Assembly (NCBI RefSeq): GCF_014805685.1
Contig: NC_060896.1
Location: 4,708,889-4,772,888 of the forward strand
DNA from: Silurus meridionalis
Lineage: Eukaryota > Chordata > Actinopteri > Siluriformes > Siluridae
Length of the DNA stretch: 64,000 nucleotides
Direction: 5' to 3'
Position 1 is the stretch's first letter; each line of letters opens with the position of its first letter. Below the pieces are notes generated by a model. The model did not search any database and had not been told where the DNA came from. It was given only the letters and a program-made list of their open reading frames with translations. The position numbers and the translations under genes are program-made. Positions 21,729 through 47,900 of this stretch are shown here, piece by piece.

Positions 21729-23199
21729 TTGCTCAGCAGTGTTGGACTGTATTGAAGTAAATGTAATTCGTTACTGTACTTAAATCGTTTTTTCGCATAT
21801 ATGTACTTTACTCAAGTTTTCAATTTGGGAAGTCTTTTACTTTTAACTTCACTACATTTCAAAATCAAATATTTTACTTTTTACTTAACTACAATTTGCG
21901 TAATCAGTCGTTCTTTTTTTTTGAGTGAATAAAAAATAGTCAAACACACGGCAATCCACCAATCAGGGTAGAGCGTGTGATCTTTTTTAAACTTGTTTTG
22001 ATTGGTGCTTAGCAGAGGTGGATTTTTTAAATTATGGCTGACAAAAAAGGTCTAAACCCTCAGAAAGAGGAAAGAAGTAGGGGAGAAACGTGTAAAAGAT
22101 GAAGGTGTGTATGCAGCTCATCTCTTGTATGAGGATAATAAAGGCTCATGAATGTAATGAAATAGATTAAACTGTATATCACTTGTTATAATGTTGCCTG
22201 CTCTGCTTTTACGCATAGAGCAACAACATTTCTTTTAGTTAGCATAACAATATAATTTATAGTATGTAGTTTATCATAAAGTGCAACAAATCAATTCCAA
22301 CCTGAATAGTCCTTACTGAGGTGATGTCAGAAAGGTCCTTAATTGGTCCTGAGCTGAGATCAGTGAGGAGAATCTCCAGTGCAGCTTAAAGGCTCATCTA
22401 AAAGACGTGTATTATAAGGATATAAATGTTGTATGTATCTTATGGCTACAATACGCCAAAGAGTTTTATGGTTCTTGGGTCTGAGAGTTTGATAAATTGT
22501 GTACAATGACGTGTATTTAATTGTGCAATAAATGCATTTAGGGTGATGTTTATATATGAAAGGAAGCTCTCAGAAATGTATCCAAATTTGTGGACTGCTC
22601 TGAGAACATGTTCTTCATCATCCAGTGATGGTAGCTAAAACAGAGAGCTTTTCAAAGCTAAAACTAATTAATGGGGGGGGGACTTTGGGTAATTTTGTGG
22701 TTCACCCAGGGCTTCATTCAAGATAGAACCTCCATTGCTTGGTCTGTCTACTGATCGCCAACATACAGTTCAGCATCAGTTCAACATCAAGCAGAACATT
22801 TAGAGAGGAATAAATGATGAAGAAACTCCAAACTCGTACTCACCACAACACACATGGACTTATTTGTGAGATTTTTCTGAAGTTGTTGAAAAGAAGGTTT
22901 TGGGCTTGTGATAATTTATTAGATATCAATCAGTGTTTGAGTCATTAATATCATTATATTAATAGATCAGTGTTCTGAGAGTAACAGAGTCTTTTCATTT
23001 TAACTGAGTTGATTAAGTATTATATTGATTGAGTCTTGTGATAAAAATGATAATAGGAACATTATAGTTATAATAAATCAGAGTACTTTGGATACTTAAG
23101 TACCTTTGAAGGCAGTTTAACTGGAGTAATATTTTACCGAGTTTATCTCTACTTTTACTCAAGTACATATTGTGTACTTCGTCCACCACTGTTGCTCAG
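21729..23199. mobile_element. hAT element, 1,455 bp, with 8-bp target duplication
   Basis: The element spans 21737-23191. Termini CAGTGTTGGAC and GTCCACCACTG are inverted (one mismatch). The flanking 8-bp repeats TTGCTCAG at 21729-21736 and 23192-23199 are identical. Sub-terminal ends are rich in TACTTAAGTA-type motifs. No intact transposase is seen. A partial relative is at 2644-3130. Confidence 0.9.
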
Positions 23200-26100
23200 C
23201 CAGTAGTGTCACTTATGTGGTAGTGTTACCTACTATGTTGGTCGTATACAGTGTATGTGTTTATTGTCTTTGATTAAAGGCGTGCTCTGGGCTGTTTTTG
23301 AATGTTCCCATTGGAATTCTGACAAACCCATGCTATCACGAAGGAACTCTAACCAATCCTGCCTACTTGAGAACAAATTCTCCACACTGCCACCAACTTG
23401 TAGGGATTATGATCAGTCCATCACTGACACTCAACAAAAACTCAACAAAGCTACCACACCAAAAATCAATCCACTACCAAATCCACTCTACATTCTAGCC
23501 CCCTCTAGAGGCCTGGATGTGCAAAAAATTACATTTTCTTTACTAAGTAAAGTGTCTCTTGCATTATAGTTTCATATTAACAGAGATTTTCCCATGTCGG
23601 CACATCCTAATATGCTTGCTTCCTTGTTTGTTTTTTTAATAATGTGGCATGAAGCATATTCGTTCTCTTATTATTTACAAGAACTATTTAAAATAAGAGC
23701 CTGTTTTGTTTTGCTGGTTGTTGTTTTTTTTAAGTGTTTACAGTATTTATAGCGTAGGTGACAGGAGATAATAATGTTTCCTGGGAAATCCACCACATTA
23801 AAAGTAACTATAAGCAGATAAAAAATAAATAGATATCATTCCTCAGGTAATGATCAATTTGGAATTATGTGCAATTTGCATAATTTGCGGTATGAGCGGA
23901 ATAGAAATCTCTGGGGGGTGAGTTATTATAGGGGGTAGCAGTAATCATTATTTCCCGGCTGTTCACTCCCAAGTATTTGGATTCCTTACAAAACTAAAAG
24001 CATCTTTAGATCGCAAAATTGTACTGACCGATGGCTGTGGTGGTTTAAGATACCCAAGAGTGTTTATGCTACACTTTAAGAACATTTAACAGTCTTGTGT
24101 TTTATTTTCTTTACGAAATACCATTTTTCAAGTCATGAATAAAATCCCTTCTCCATGAGAATTCCCTGAAAGCCATCAGTGCCATCAGTGAGATCAGAAT
24201 GTTTGCTCAGCGGTGTTATTGCTCCATATCGCAGTATGTGCTATTATGGGCTCTAATCACGGCCCTGCACGCAAACAAACCCCTTTTCCCCGGGACTGTC
24301 CCTAAGGGAGGCAGAGATAACTGCTAGCCCTGTCCTGACGCCAGATAAACACCGTCCCTATGGATTTAGCTACACTGAAATGACCCACTGGAGTGGCCTC
24401 AACCCGAACTCTGTGGTTCCAGGGATTTGAGAGGAATTAAAACAGCACTTGTCCTTTTTTAGGCCTTTAACTTTTGAGCTGCAGTGAATGGACAAGAAAT
24501 GAAGGAGGATTAGTGGACCAGAGAAATAAAAGTCAAGGTCATGCCATGGAAAAGACCCTGAGACTGTGAAGGTTTGAGGCAGGAGATTGGGATGAAGGAA
24601 GAAGGGCGGAAAAAGGCGAGAATGTTTTATATTTTGTAAAAACATATTTTTGATTGATTCAGGAATTTAGAAAGGTCCTGAAATTTAAAAACTCTTAATC
24701 TCACTAGACTTGGTGTAGGAAAATGATTTACTTACAATTCCTCCTTTAAAAACTATACATATACATTTTATTGAAATCAGTGTATTAATAAGTGCTAATA
24801 ACATTTAACATCTTATAAATATGTCCAGGACAGACCAATTATAATCATTTCCTGGGACATCACCAGTCTTTCGGAAGACCTTCAACATTTGTTTATCTAA
24901 AGGCTTGGGCATTTTGTTGAAGGTAACCACAGAAATGGATTTCCCTTCCCAGCAGGACGTTTGTTTTTTTCTTGTCAGAAACCACCCAGCTGGACTGACC
25001 ACAGGCCTGGATGACATTAGCTATGTATCAACGCTGACCTTGACGTAACTTACATAACCGTGCAGGCCGTGGGAACTGGATGCAGAGATTCACTCAGTAA
25101 TGATCTAGGATGGGTTTCAGGGCCAGAACTGGGCAGTGTAGAATCCTTAAATGTGGTCATGAGTCTGAGAATAAGGTCTCTGGCATGTTTATGAGAAATG
25201 TTTTTGGGGTGCAAGTCGTTTGGATAAATTGCATGAAACCTTTTGCTTTTTTCTTTGTCTGACTGTGATAAATGGGAAACAGATAATGAGAGAAATGGCA
25301 CTAAAAAATGACCTATGACCTACTTTATGCTAAAAATAGTTAGTTGATAAGCCAAGACAAGGCTGAGGTTTGTTTTTGGGCTGCTCTTCAGAAGAAAATA
25401 AGCTACCAATTTAACATAATACAAACTGCAAGCCTAAATCAACAAAAAAAAAAATTCCAAGCAAAACTAATTTTATGCAAACTATAGCATAATTCAGTTT
25501 GGTCTGCCAAAATCACTTCAGCTGGCCAAACTGGTAGACTATCTTTTCCAACTGGTCGGTTATTTATCATAGCTTTGCTAGTGTACATTTTTTCTAATCC
25601 CTTTGCTTTTGTGATATTTTAAATATGAACATTCGATGTAGAATTAGTAGCAGAAATTTGGAAAATTGTACTAACTGATGATCCTCAAGCTATTGCTCGT
25701 AGCTGGTTAGGACATGCTGGACTTTTTTCAGCAGGGAAAACCACAGATTATGAATATTTACACTTACAGATTGAATTCTCTCTAGATAATCATCTGAATA
25801 TCTTTTCTGAAGGACTATTCTACCTCCAAATATCATCTACACTGTTCAAGTATTCATTTCCTTTATGATCCTGTTAACAACAATATTATCACGTATACAA
25901 AACCAGAGAAACAAACTTCAAGTACTAACCATGCCCTGGATGATATGTTCTCTTTTATTCTTTTAATCTTGTTATTTTTGGTCTTATAGTCGTGTCTATT
26001 TTTGGTCCCATGAGTCAGCAAAATGATCCAATTTTGCAGAATAACAGACGAGGTCCATGACTCCTCTCATTACCCTGTTTTACAGATGATTTGACAAACT

Positions 26101-27160
26101 CGTTCTGTGACAGCTCACATATTCAGGTTCTTAAAAGCATCACATTATCATGTGATGATGGGGTTTTTTTTATAATGAAGACATCTGTTTTCCCACTGAG
26201 AGCATGTGTACCTAAACTGTACAAACTCACTTGAGAAAGTCAATGGTCCTGGCTATAAGGTGCTCAGTCGGCTCTCTCACTTTATAATGTTCACATCTTT
26301 ATGAATCTGAGTTATCGCTCTTATTCAAATGGAGCTTCTATTGTATGAGTTTAAGTTGCCATGGTGACCAGCACTGAGACTTTAGACATAAGCTGTGCAT
26401 TTTATTGCCGTTTTAAGAAGACCTTGTTCACTTTCCTCTCACGGTCTGGAAATGTGTAACACTTTTGTTCCTGAGTGGTCATAGTGTGAAGAGATTTAAT
26501 AAGAACTCGCTCATCCTTGGAGGCAAGAACAAAAAAAAACAACTGAAGATATATATATATTTTATTTTCCTCTGAACTACTTTATGTAAAGAGTCCTACT
26601 AGCATGTTAATAAGATGGGTTGCTAACTATCTAACAATCAAGCAGCTAACAGCTGATATATGTTAATTAATATTAAATCATGTCATATTTTAAACATACA
26701 GCTTATACACAGGCTAAAATTGTGTATATGGTAAGCATTAGAGCCACACAAATGCATTATAATTCATTTAAAAAAAAATACATTTGTAAGAATTGCAGGG
26801 AAGGGATGGGAATTGTTCAATATTAAATGATTCAAAGCTAGCAGGGTTAACGTTAGCTGATGTTAGCATTTATGATAAGTGACTACATACGTAGCTAACG
26901 TCATCTGCAAGTTGCCCAAGATGTTCCATTCACTAGACATAACATGCCACCAAAAGAAGGTAACAAAGACCCATGAGGACATTACAGTTTCATTGCATTA
27001 TACATTTTCCATGAACTGCTTTTAATAATGAAAGAGTGGACAGGTAAGAGACTTTTATCATGTTTACCATCATTTTGCGAACGTTGTAGCTAATGTTAGC
27101 GGTCAATACGTTGAAATGAAGAGCCACATGATCTTGAGGTAAAGATTTACTGGCTGGCTT
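23200..27160. other. intergenic, no gene recognised
   Basis: About 4 kb between the convergent wtip and gpi genes with no exon or transposon that I recognise. The block 24130-24370 is GC-richer and balanced and could be conserved regulatory DNA; this cannot be tested from one genome. Confidence 0.4.
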
Positions 27161-27165
27161 GATGA

Positions 27166-27560
27166 CAGAGATGGCAAAAGTACACACATCCTTTACTCAA
27201 GTAGAAGTACAGATACTCGTGTTTTAAAAGACTCTGGTAAAAGTTAAAGTACTGATATACTGAATATAGTTTTTTTTACTCAAGTTAAAGTAAAGAGCTA
27301 CACACGTGTTTTGCCAGTCGAACTTGGCTGTAACAGTTTCCCTCTGACCAACCAATCAGCTAGAAACCCTGTGAGGAGAATATTAAATCTGATTGGTTAA
27401 AGAAACATATTCATTTCTAATAGTGACTAAGATATAAAGGCCAGCAGTACTGACTCTGAAGGCCCTGGGCAGATTAGATTGACATGGCAGCACATAGAGG
27501 CTGAAATCTGAAAGTACAGATATTTGTGTACAAATTTTAAAGAGTGAAAGGAAAAAGTTA
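27166..27560. mobile_element. hAT-like fragment
   Basis: Begins CAGAGATGGCAAAAGTACAC and contains AGTACAGATACTCGTGTTTT and AAAGTACAGATATTTGTGTA. It matches the copies at 17705 and 33908. The right terminus was not found. Confidence 0.65.
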
Positions 27561-28189
27561 CTGTAAATAAAGTATTGCTACCAAAAAATCTATTTCTATC
27601 AAATCTATTAATTCAGCCATTTGTGTTGTTCTTGTTATGGAAGTGAGGACACAGAAGTGTGAAAAGCATTAGCTTTTGTCATCTTGCAGGGCCTTTAGAT
27701 AAATTCAACTCCTAAAATCTAGTCACATTTAATTCAGTATCTCTAATCTTGAAATTCTAATCTAATGAACTAGCAGATACTCAAACTAAAACGCGTCTGG
27801 GATTCGCAGACATATATAACTCATTAAAATGCATCCCAGAATCCAATTACCCAAAAATGATCTCACTACTGAAGTTCAAGGGAAACCACCACAGACATTC
27901 TAATGATTTCCACCTCTTCAAAACAAGTTGTTAACCATTGCAACTTCTGCGAAATGTTTTTCATTAGGTTGTATGTGTGTGTGCATCGTTAAATCATTTT
28001 TATCAAACCAAAAGAAACCATTGTAGAAACATAATGATGTTCTGGTGGCCTCTCATGGTGTCCGCTAGATACCAACATGTGGTCTCCAAGTGTTCTATTT
28101 GCAACAACTAGACACATGCCATCAATAGAAAACAGGAAACTATCAATGAAGTCTTTACAAATCCAGATTGTACCTTCAAAATAGACCTT

Positions 28190-28700
28190 CTGCCACTTCT
28201 GGAATGTGTCCTGGAAGTCTTCTTTTCATGTCAACCACCTTCTGCGATTCTTGCTGGATCTATACAATGGTGTAAAAAAACGGCGACTTTTGAGTTGGAT
28301 CTTCATCTTCGAGAAGAGGATGAAGGGGTCAAATCTGGAGAGTAGGGGGATGCGGAATTGAGAGTGAGTGTGGATTGTTCTCTGATGGTCATCATGCACA
28401 AGTTGCAGAATAACCCAAGCTCGTTGAAGGTTTTCCTAATCTCTCGTCGTCTTCCAGTGATGTTCCACTCTTCCACTCTTCAAGCGCACATGTCGCTCAA
28501 AACACCTCGAACGACTCGCTGCAGCAACGCCGTATGTCAAATGTATGTCATGTCAAACATCTCTGTGGCAGATTCGCCCAAATTCATGCGGAATTTCACG
28601 TCTGCTCTTTGCTTCAACTTGTTGTTCATGATGAAATCGTAGACGTGGTAACACACGTGGTCCGAATAGCACCACTTACATCATTAGTCTCGAAACTTAT
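28190..28700 (-). mobile_element. mariner deletion derivative (inverted sister)
   Basis: The minus strand reads a mariner N-terminus (NNKLKQRADVKFRMNLGE, SATEMF) and then the same DNA-binding segment to ENNPH-type sequence. It jumps directly to the C-terminal segment around TCTCCAGATTTGACC. The junction falls at the same place as in the copy at 21130-21650. Confidence 0.8.
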
Positions 28701-29574
28701 TGATACCACCTTGTATAATGATTAAATCCATTACAGGGTTTATTTTCTCCAGGAAGGACTGATTGGTAGATAAAACAAGACCTATTTTATCAACACACAC
28801 AGCTGCACTAAATTTATGCATGATCACTTATGATGTAAGAAGTTGTCGAGGATAATGTTTGAACCAGGCAGTATAAGCACACAAACGTTTTACAATTTCG
28901 TTACTACCTCCTTTCAGTGGTTCTATCAAAATCACTTTAGAAGAAAATCCAAATAAAATGCTCTTGAACTGAGTATGGAAAAAAAAATGACAGCACAGTT
29001 AGGCTGGAAGTAAAAAAGACTTGTTGCCAAGCAACAGGCTCCTTAAACTGATCTCTCAATCTTTGTCTGCTTCAGAAAAGAAAAATATAATATATATTTA
29101 TAATGTATTATAGCTGTTATTAGTCTCACTTCGTGGCTTTATCTGTCTATCTAGATTCATGACAGTCGACAGACTATACTATAACAGCAGTTCTTATATC
29201 CAGCCCTTTCTTATTTTGATTGAGTGAAAGGAATTTAGTTGGGGAACGTGATGTGTTCCAGATGTGCTTAGTATTGATTTCCCTTTCTCTAAAAAAGCCC
29301 TGTCACAGAACATAGCCTGGGATTTGAGAAAAACAGAAAAGAGTTGACCTTCGACCTTTTGTTCAGCTGTGGAAGTGGGAACTCAGCAAGGGGACATGTG
29401 GCTTTCCTTGGTGACACCTGGTGGTCATAAGTGGAAGCTCCTCACTCGTGTAACTGTGCCAAAAAAATCTGATCATTCTGAAAAAGACCTTTAATTTGGA
29501 ATGAAAGCTTACAGTAGCAGCAGATCTTTGAGGATGAGAGCAAATTAATGCATTTATCCCCAAACAAGTATCCT

Positions 29575-29705
29575 CTAATGAGCAAGCATGAGGCAACAGT
29601 GGAGATGAAAAAACTCCCTGAGAAGATACAAGGAAGAAACTTTGAGAGGAACCAGATTTAAAGGGGGAACTCATCCTTATTTGGGTAACACCTGCTTGAG
29701 CCAAA
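29575..29705 (+). repeat. pan-teleost interspersed repeat, fragment
   Basis: Contains AAACTTTGAGAGGAACCAGA and GGGGAACTCATCCTTATTTG, matching 18305-18590 and 55021-55290. Confidence 0.7.
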
Positions 29706-29734
29706 TATTTCCCTTTTATAATTTTGCAATATTT

Positions 29735-29890
29735 ATCCAGAGCGACTAATAAATATATTTATATAACTGAGCAGGTAAGGGTTAAGTGCCTTGCTAAAGG
29801 GCCCAGCAGTGTCAGCTTGGTGATGCTGGGATTTGAACTCACAACCTTCTGTTCAGTGGTCCAACATCTAACCCAATGTGCTTTTGTGGT
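29735..29890 (-). repeat. tRNA-SINE-like repeat, reverse
   Basis: Contains GGTTAAGTGCCTTGCTAAAG, GGGATTTGAACTCACAACCT and TGGTCCAACATCTAACC. Read in reverse this gives the B-box-like GAGTTCAAATCCC, as in the copy at 36826. Confidence 0.65.
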
Positions 29891-30431
29891 CAAAAAGTGT
29901 TTAACAAGAGGTTGCATTATAGGTTTATAATGTAGTCTATTGTGCTGGTGTTGTCAACTGTTCACTGATAGAGACTTAAATGCAGAACTGTTTGCGACAT
30001 TTGCAATCCCAAGCTTTTTCATGGTTTCTTGGTGGAATCATCTAAAGTAATTTGAGATATCTTTCGGCTTTCCATGTGAGGCCATCCTCAGCAGCATCAT
30101 AATTAATTATCATTTATTACAGATTAATAGTAAAATCATTAGTTTTGTAGCATCTAAGCTAAACCAAAGGTAGTGGTTTGGTGGAAGGTGGAAAGATAAT
30201 GTTTTATCAAATACTACAACAGCATGTTGAACCGAAATGTCTGGTTCAAGCATTTGACTTTGATCTGAAGAAGGGCACACTGTCATTCAAGCAGAATGGG
30301 GACGAACCAGATGCAAAGCAACTGTGAAATCTGTGTAAATACTTTTAAGCTTCTACTTGTCATTCAATCAATGTCAAAATGGAAGCATTTTCAATCTCAA
30401 ACTTTATAGCCCTCACTGTGTATATTTACAC

Positions 30432-30745
30432 CGATCAGTTATAACATTACAGCATTATAACATTATGAGAACATTATTATTAGGCAGCAAGTAAACATTT
30501 AGTCCTTATAGTTGATGTTAGAAGCAGGAAAAATGGGCAAGAGTAAGGATTTGAGCAAGTTTGACAAATTGAGACGTCTAGACGTCTGGGTCAGAGCATC
30601 TCCAAAACTGCAGCTCTTGTGGTATGTTCCTGGTCTGCAGTGGTCAGTATCTATCAAAAGTGCTCCAAGGAAGGAACAGTGGTGAACCGGTGACAGGGTC
30701 GTGGGCGGATGAGACTCGTACATGCACGTGGGGAGGATTTAAAAC
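30432..30745 (+). mobile_element. Tc1-like transposon, 5' fragment
   Basis: Starts with a terminus ACACCGATCAGTTATAACAT. It keeps the start of a Tc1-like transposase reading MGKSKDLSKFDK and then, with frameshifts, the DNA-binding region (AGCATCTCCAAAACTGCAGC, AGTGGTCAGTATCTATCAAA). The element breaks off near 30745, before any catalytic residue. Confidence 0.75.
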
Positions 30746-31124
30746 TTCCCTATCGCTCATCTATCAAATTTCATTGGTTAGATTAGTAGCAAAAAAATGT
30801 TTTATATTATCAGAATACTGTTTTGAAAATAAATAATAATAATGTTGAAAATAAAAGGAAATTGCACCAGTCATATATAAGTTCAGGAAAATTCCTTCAG
30901 TACTGTAGCTCTTTGTTATCTCATGGGCTAATAAAGAGGTGGAGTTGTGGTTAGTGGGTTTTTCCCTGCATGATAGAGATCCTTCCATTGCTGATACAAA
31001 TCATGCAAACAAAAAATTTACAGTTTTAAATGCACAATGCTGTTTAGTAAATGTATTTTAATTCATTTCTTGATTAGGAAGGTTTTATTCTTACATAACA
31101 ATTAGCTGATATATTTCTGGTGTT

Positions 31125-31130
31125 TTTATT
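31125..31130 (-). terminator. gpi: polyadenylation signal candidate for gpi
   Basis: AATAAA on the minus strand, about 100 bp after the gpi stop codon. Confidence 0.55.
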
Positions 31131-31229
31131 CGGCTACTGATGGAAGGTTCCAGAAATCCCAGGCGGTCTTGGGGCAGGCAGGGGGCCTGTGAAGCTAGTT
31201 TTGAGATATGTGTGTGAGTGTGTGTGTGT

Positions 31230-45004
<13,775 letters not shown>

Positions 45005-45140
45005 GCTGAGTGCTGTGAGTGTCTGTGAGTGTGCCTGCCTGCAAGTCCCACACCAGCACCGGGGCGCCTCACAAGGACAACCCCGGGGTGAGTAGCCAGA
45101 GGGAGGGGGGTAGTTGTGACGTCATAACAGCACCAGGAAG
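45005..45140 (-). promoter_or_regulatory. gpi: gpi proximal promoter with CRE and GC-rich boxes
   Basis: A full palindromic CRE, TGACGTCA, lies at 45117-45124, about 113 bp upstream of the gpi ATG. Near it are a G-rich Sp1-like run (GAGGGAGGGGGG, 45099-45110), CCCCGGGG (45081-45088) and an Ets-like AGGAAG (45135). There is no clear TATA box. The start site was not determined. Confidence 0.55.
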
Positions 45141-45761
45141 TAAATTGCTATTAAGGGGCTGGTACTCAAAGGCTTATCCGTCTCATTAATGTTATATTTT
45201 ATCTCTTTTGGTTTCTGATAAAAATCCATATTCCACATTTTATTTGATTTTATTGGGGTGGTCTATTTAAAATAATAATAATAAATACACCCTACCTATG
45301 CTAATATAAAAAAATAAATAAAATAAACTATGTGCAATGTGCAAGCTTTTTTAAATATAATAGATTATTTTTTACAATTAAATTAACTATTGAATTCTGT
45401 TAAGAATGTAAAAAAATATGTTTGCTTTGTTTTATTGGTTTAGGAACAGTAGGTAAAATAATTACAAATGTAATGCTACAAAATGGTCAAATCTGCAAAT
45501 ATAAAAAATGTAACATAAAGCACACATATTGCTGGATAAATGTGTATTTAGCGCCATTTGCAGTACAAAAGGAGCATTTGACGTGCTGTAAAGATGTGAT
45601 ATGAGTTAAGACCGTTAGAGGGCGGTACAGCTCAACTTATTATCTTTAATACCTACTATCATACTCTACTATACATTACTGCTGTTTTTATATAATAAAC
45701 ATTGTTAATTAGTAATTAAATCAGTACAAATACTAATGATAGTAATACTCCTTCTTTTCTT

Positions 45762-45804
<43 letters not shown>
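45762..45804. repeat. (ATA)n microsatellite
   Basis: About 14 AAT units immediately before the pyrimidine-rich array. Confidence 0.97.
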
Positions 45805-45805
<1 letters not shown>

Positions 45806-47617
45806 ACCCACAGCTTCCATCACTCCTCTCTCCACTCCTCCTTCCTCCCACTGCTCCTCCTCTCTCTCCTCCTTCTCCCACTGATTTTTCTGCAGTCACA
45901 ACCCTAACCCTGCATATTCTCTTGCTGTTCTTCCTGTCACTCCTACCCTCTCTCCTCCTGACTCTCCCCCTCTGCTCCTTCTCCTGCCACATCTTCTTCC
46001 TCCGTCGCTCCTCCCTCGCTCCTCCTGCTATTCCTCCCGTCGTTCCTCCCTTTGCTCCTCCTGCTATTCCTCGTCACTCCTCCCTCCGCTCCTCCTGCTA
46101 TTCCTCTTGTCACATCTTCCTCTGCTCCTCCTGCTATTCCTCCCGTCACTCCTCCCTCCGCTCCTCCTGCTATTCCTCCGTCCTCCTCCCTCCGCTCCTC
46201 CTGCTATTCCTCCCGTCGTTCCTCCCTTTGCTCCTTCTGCTATTCCTCTCGTCACTCCTCCCTCCGCTCCTCCTGCTATTCCTCTCGTCACGTCTTCCTC
46301 CGCTCCTCCTGCTATTCCTCTCGTCACATCTTCCTCCGCCTCCTCCTGCTATTCCTACCGTCCTCCTCCCTCCTCCTCCTCCTGCTATTCCTCCGCCACT
46401 CCTCCCTCCGCTCCTCCTGCTATTCCTCCCGTCACTCCTCCCTCCGCTCCTCCTGCTATTCCTCCCGTCACTCCTCCCTCCGCTCCTCCTGCTATTCCTC
46501 CGTCACTCCTCCCTCCGCTCCTCCTGCTATTCCTCCGTCCTCCTCCCTCCGCCTCCTCCTGCTATTCCTCCGCCACCTCCCTCCGCCTCCTCCTGCTATT
46601 CCTCCCGTCCACTCCTCCTCCGCCTCCTCCTGCTATTCCTCCCGCCACTCTTCCCTCCGCTCCTCCTGCTATTCTTTTCGTCACTTCTCCTCCGCCTCCT
46701 GCTATTCCTCCCGCCACTCCTCCCTCCGCTCCTCCTGCTATTCCTCCGCCACTCCTCCTCCGCTTTTCCTGCTATTCCTCCGTCACTCTTCCCTCCGCCT
46801 CCTGCTATTCCTACCGCCACTCCTCCCTCTGCTCCTCCTGCTATTCCTCCCGTCCACTCTTCCCTCCGCCTCCTCCTGCTATTCCTACCGTCCTCCTCCC
46901 TCTGCTCCTCCTGCTATTCCTCTCGTCACTCCTCCCTCCGCTCCTCCTGCTATTCCTACCGCCACTCCTCCTCTGCTCCTCCTGCTATTCCTCTCGTCCT
47001 CCTCCCTCCGCCTCCTGCTATTCCTACCGTCCACTCCTCCCTCTGCTCCTCCTGCTATTCCTACCGTCACTCCTCCCTCCGCTCCTCCTGCTATTTCTCT
47101 CGTCACTTCTTCCTCCGCCTCCTCCTGCTATTCTTTTCGTCACTTCTCCTCCGCTCCTCCTGCTATTCCTCTCGTCACTCCTCCTCTGCTCCTCCTGCTA
47201 TTCCTCTCGTCACTCCTCCCTCCGCCTCCTGCTATTCCTCTGCCACTCCTCCCTCCGCTTTTCCTGCTATTCCTCCTCACTCCTCCCTCCGCTCCTCCTG
47301 CTATTCCTCTCGTCCTCCTCCCTCCGCTTTTCCTGCTATTCCTCCCATCACTTCTCCCTCCGCTCCTCCTGCTATTCCTCGTCACTCCTCCCTCCTCCTC
47401 CTGCTCCTCCTCTCTCCTCCTTCTCCCACCTATTTTCCTGCTGTTTCTCCCTTCACCCTTTTTCCTTCTCCCTCCCTCTGCTCCTCCAATCGCTTCTCCC
47501 TCCACTCCTCCCTCCCACCTCTCCTCTTTCCTGCTATTCTTTCCTCCTGACACTGCTCCCTCCTCCTGCTCCTCCTCTACTAATTCTTCAGTCGCTCTTC
47601 CTCCCTCCACTCCTCCT

Positions 47618-47618
<1 letters not shown>
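45805..47618. repeat. pyrimidine-rich region with 36-bp minisatellite
   Basis: The core, about 46010-47390, repeats CTCCTCCTGCTATTCCTCCC followed by GTCACTCCTCCCTCCG. I count about 39 units of mean length about 35 bp, many with 1-3-bp indels. The + strand is nearly free of A except in CTATTCC and CAC, so stop codons are almost impossible in all three + frames. The 604-, 575- and 533-codon frames here are therefore artefacts. It lies between the gpi promoter and the putative promoter at 47.8 kb. Confidence 0.95.

Positions 47619-47666
<48 letters not shown>
47619..47666. repeat. (CT)n microsatellite
   Basis: About 24 CT units at the end of the pyrimidine-rich region. Confidence 0.97.
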
Positions 47667-47668
<2 letters not shown>

Positions 47669-47791
47669 TGTTCCTCCCATCACTCCTCCCTCCACCCGCC
47701 GCTGTTAGGGCTGTTCTCTATTGACAGCATTAGCCACCCCCTCCCCTTTCCATCTCCCACCCCACCCTTAATTTCTTAATTCCGCTTCACG

Positions 47792-47900
47792 ATTGGCTGC
47801 TTGTCATATTCACCAGCACCGTCAAATAAGAGCACGTGAAACATCCTCCACTAACCAATCAGCGCTCAGGGGGCGGGACTTGGTCTGTGGCACTGGGCTG
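47792..47900 (+). promoter_or_regulatory. putative promoter of an unidentified gene
   Basis: A compact set of elements: ATTGG (inverted CCAAT) at 47792, an E-box CACGTG at 47833-47838, CCAAT at 47855-47859 and a GC box GGGGGCGGG at about 47869-47877. CpG density rises from here to about 48200. It points rightward because a candidate donor site follows at 48240. Confidence 0.5.

Noticed and set aside
23255..23569. 104-codon + frame after the hAT element
   Set aside because: No recognised domain; a second frame overlaps it, and no splice or promoter context supports it.
45736..47779. Three overlapping + frames of 533-604 codons
   Set aside because: They are the same pyrimidine minisatellite read in three frames. 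Stops are excluded by composition, and the products are only P, S, L, A and repeats. No splice sites or domain are seen.
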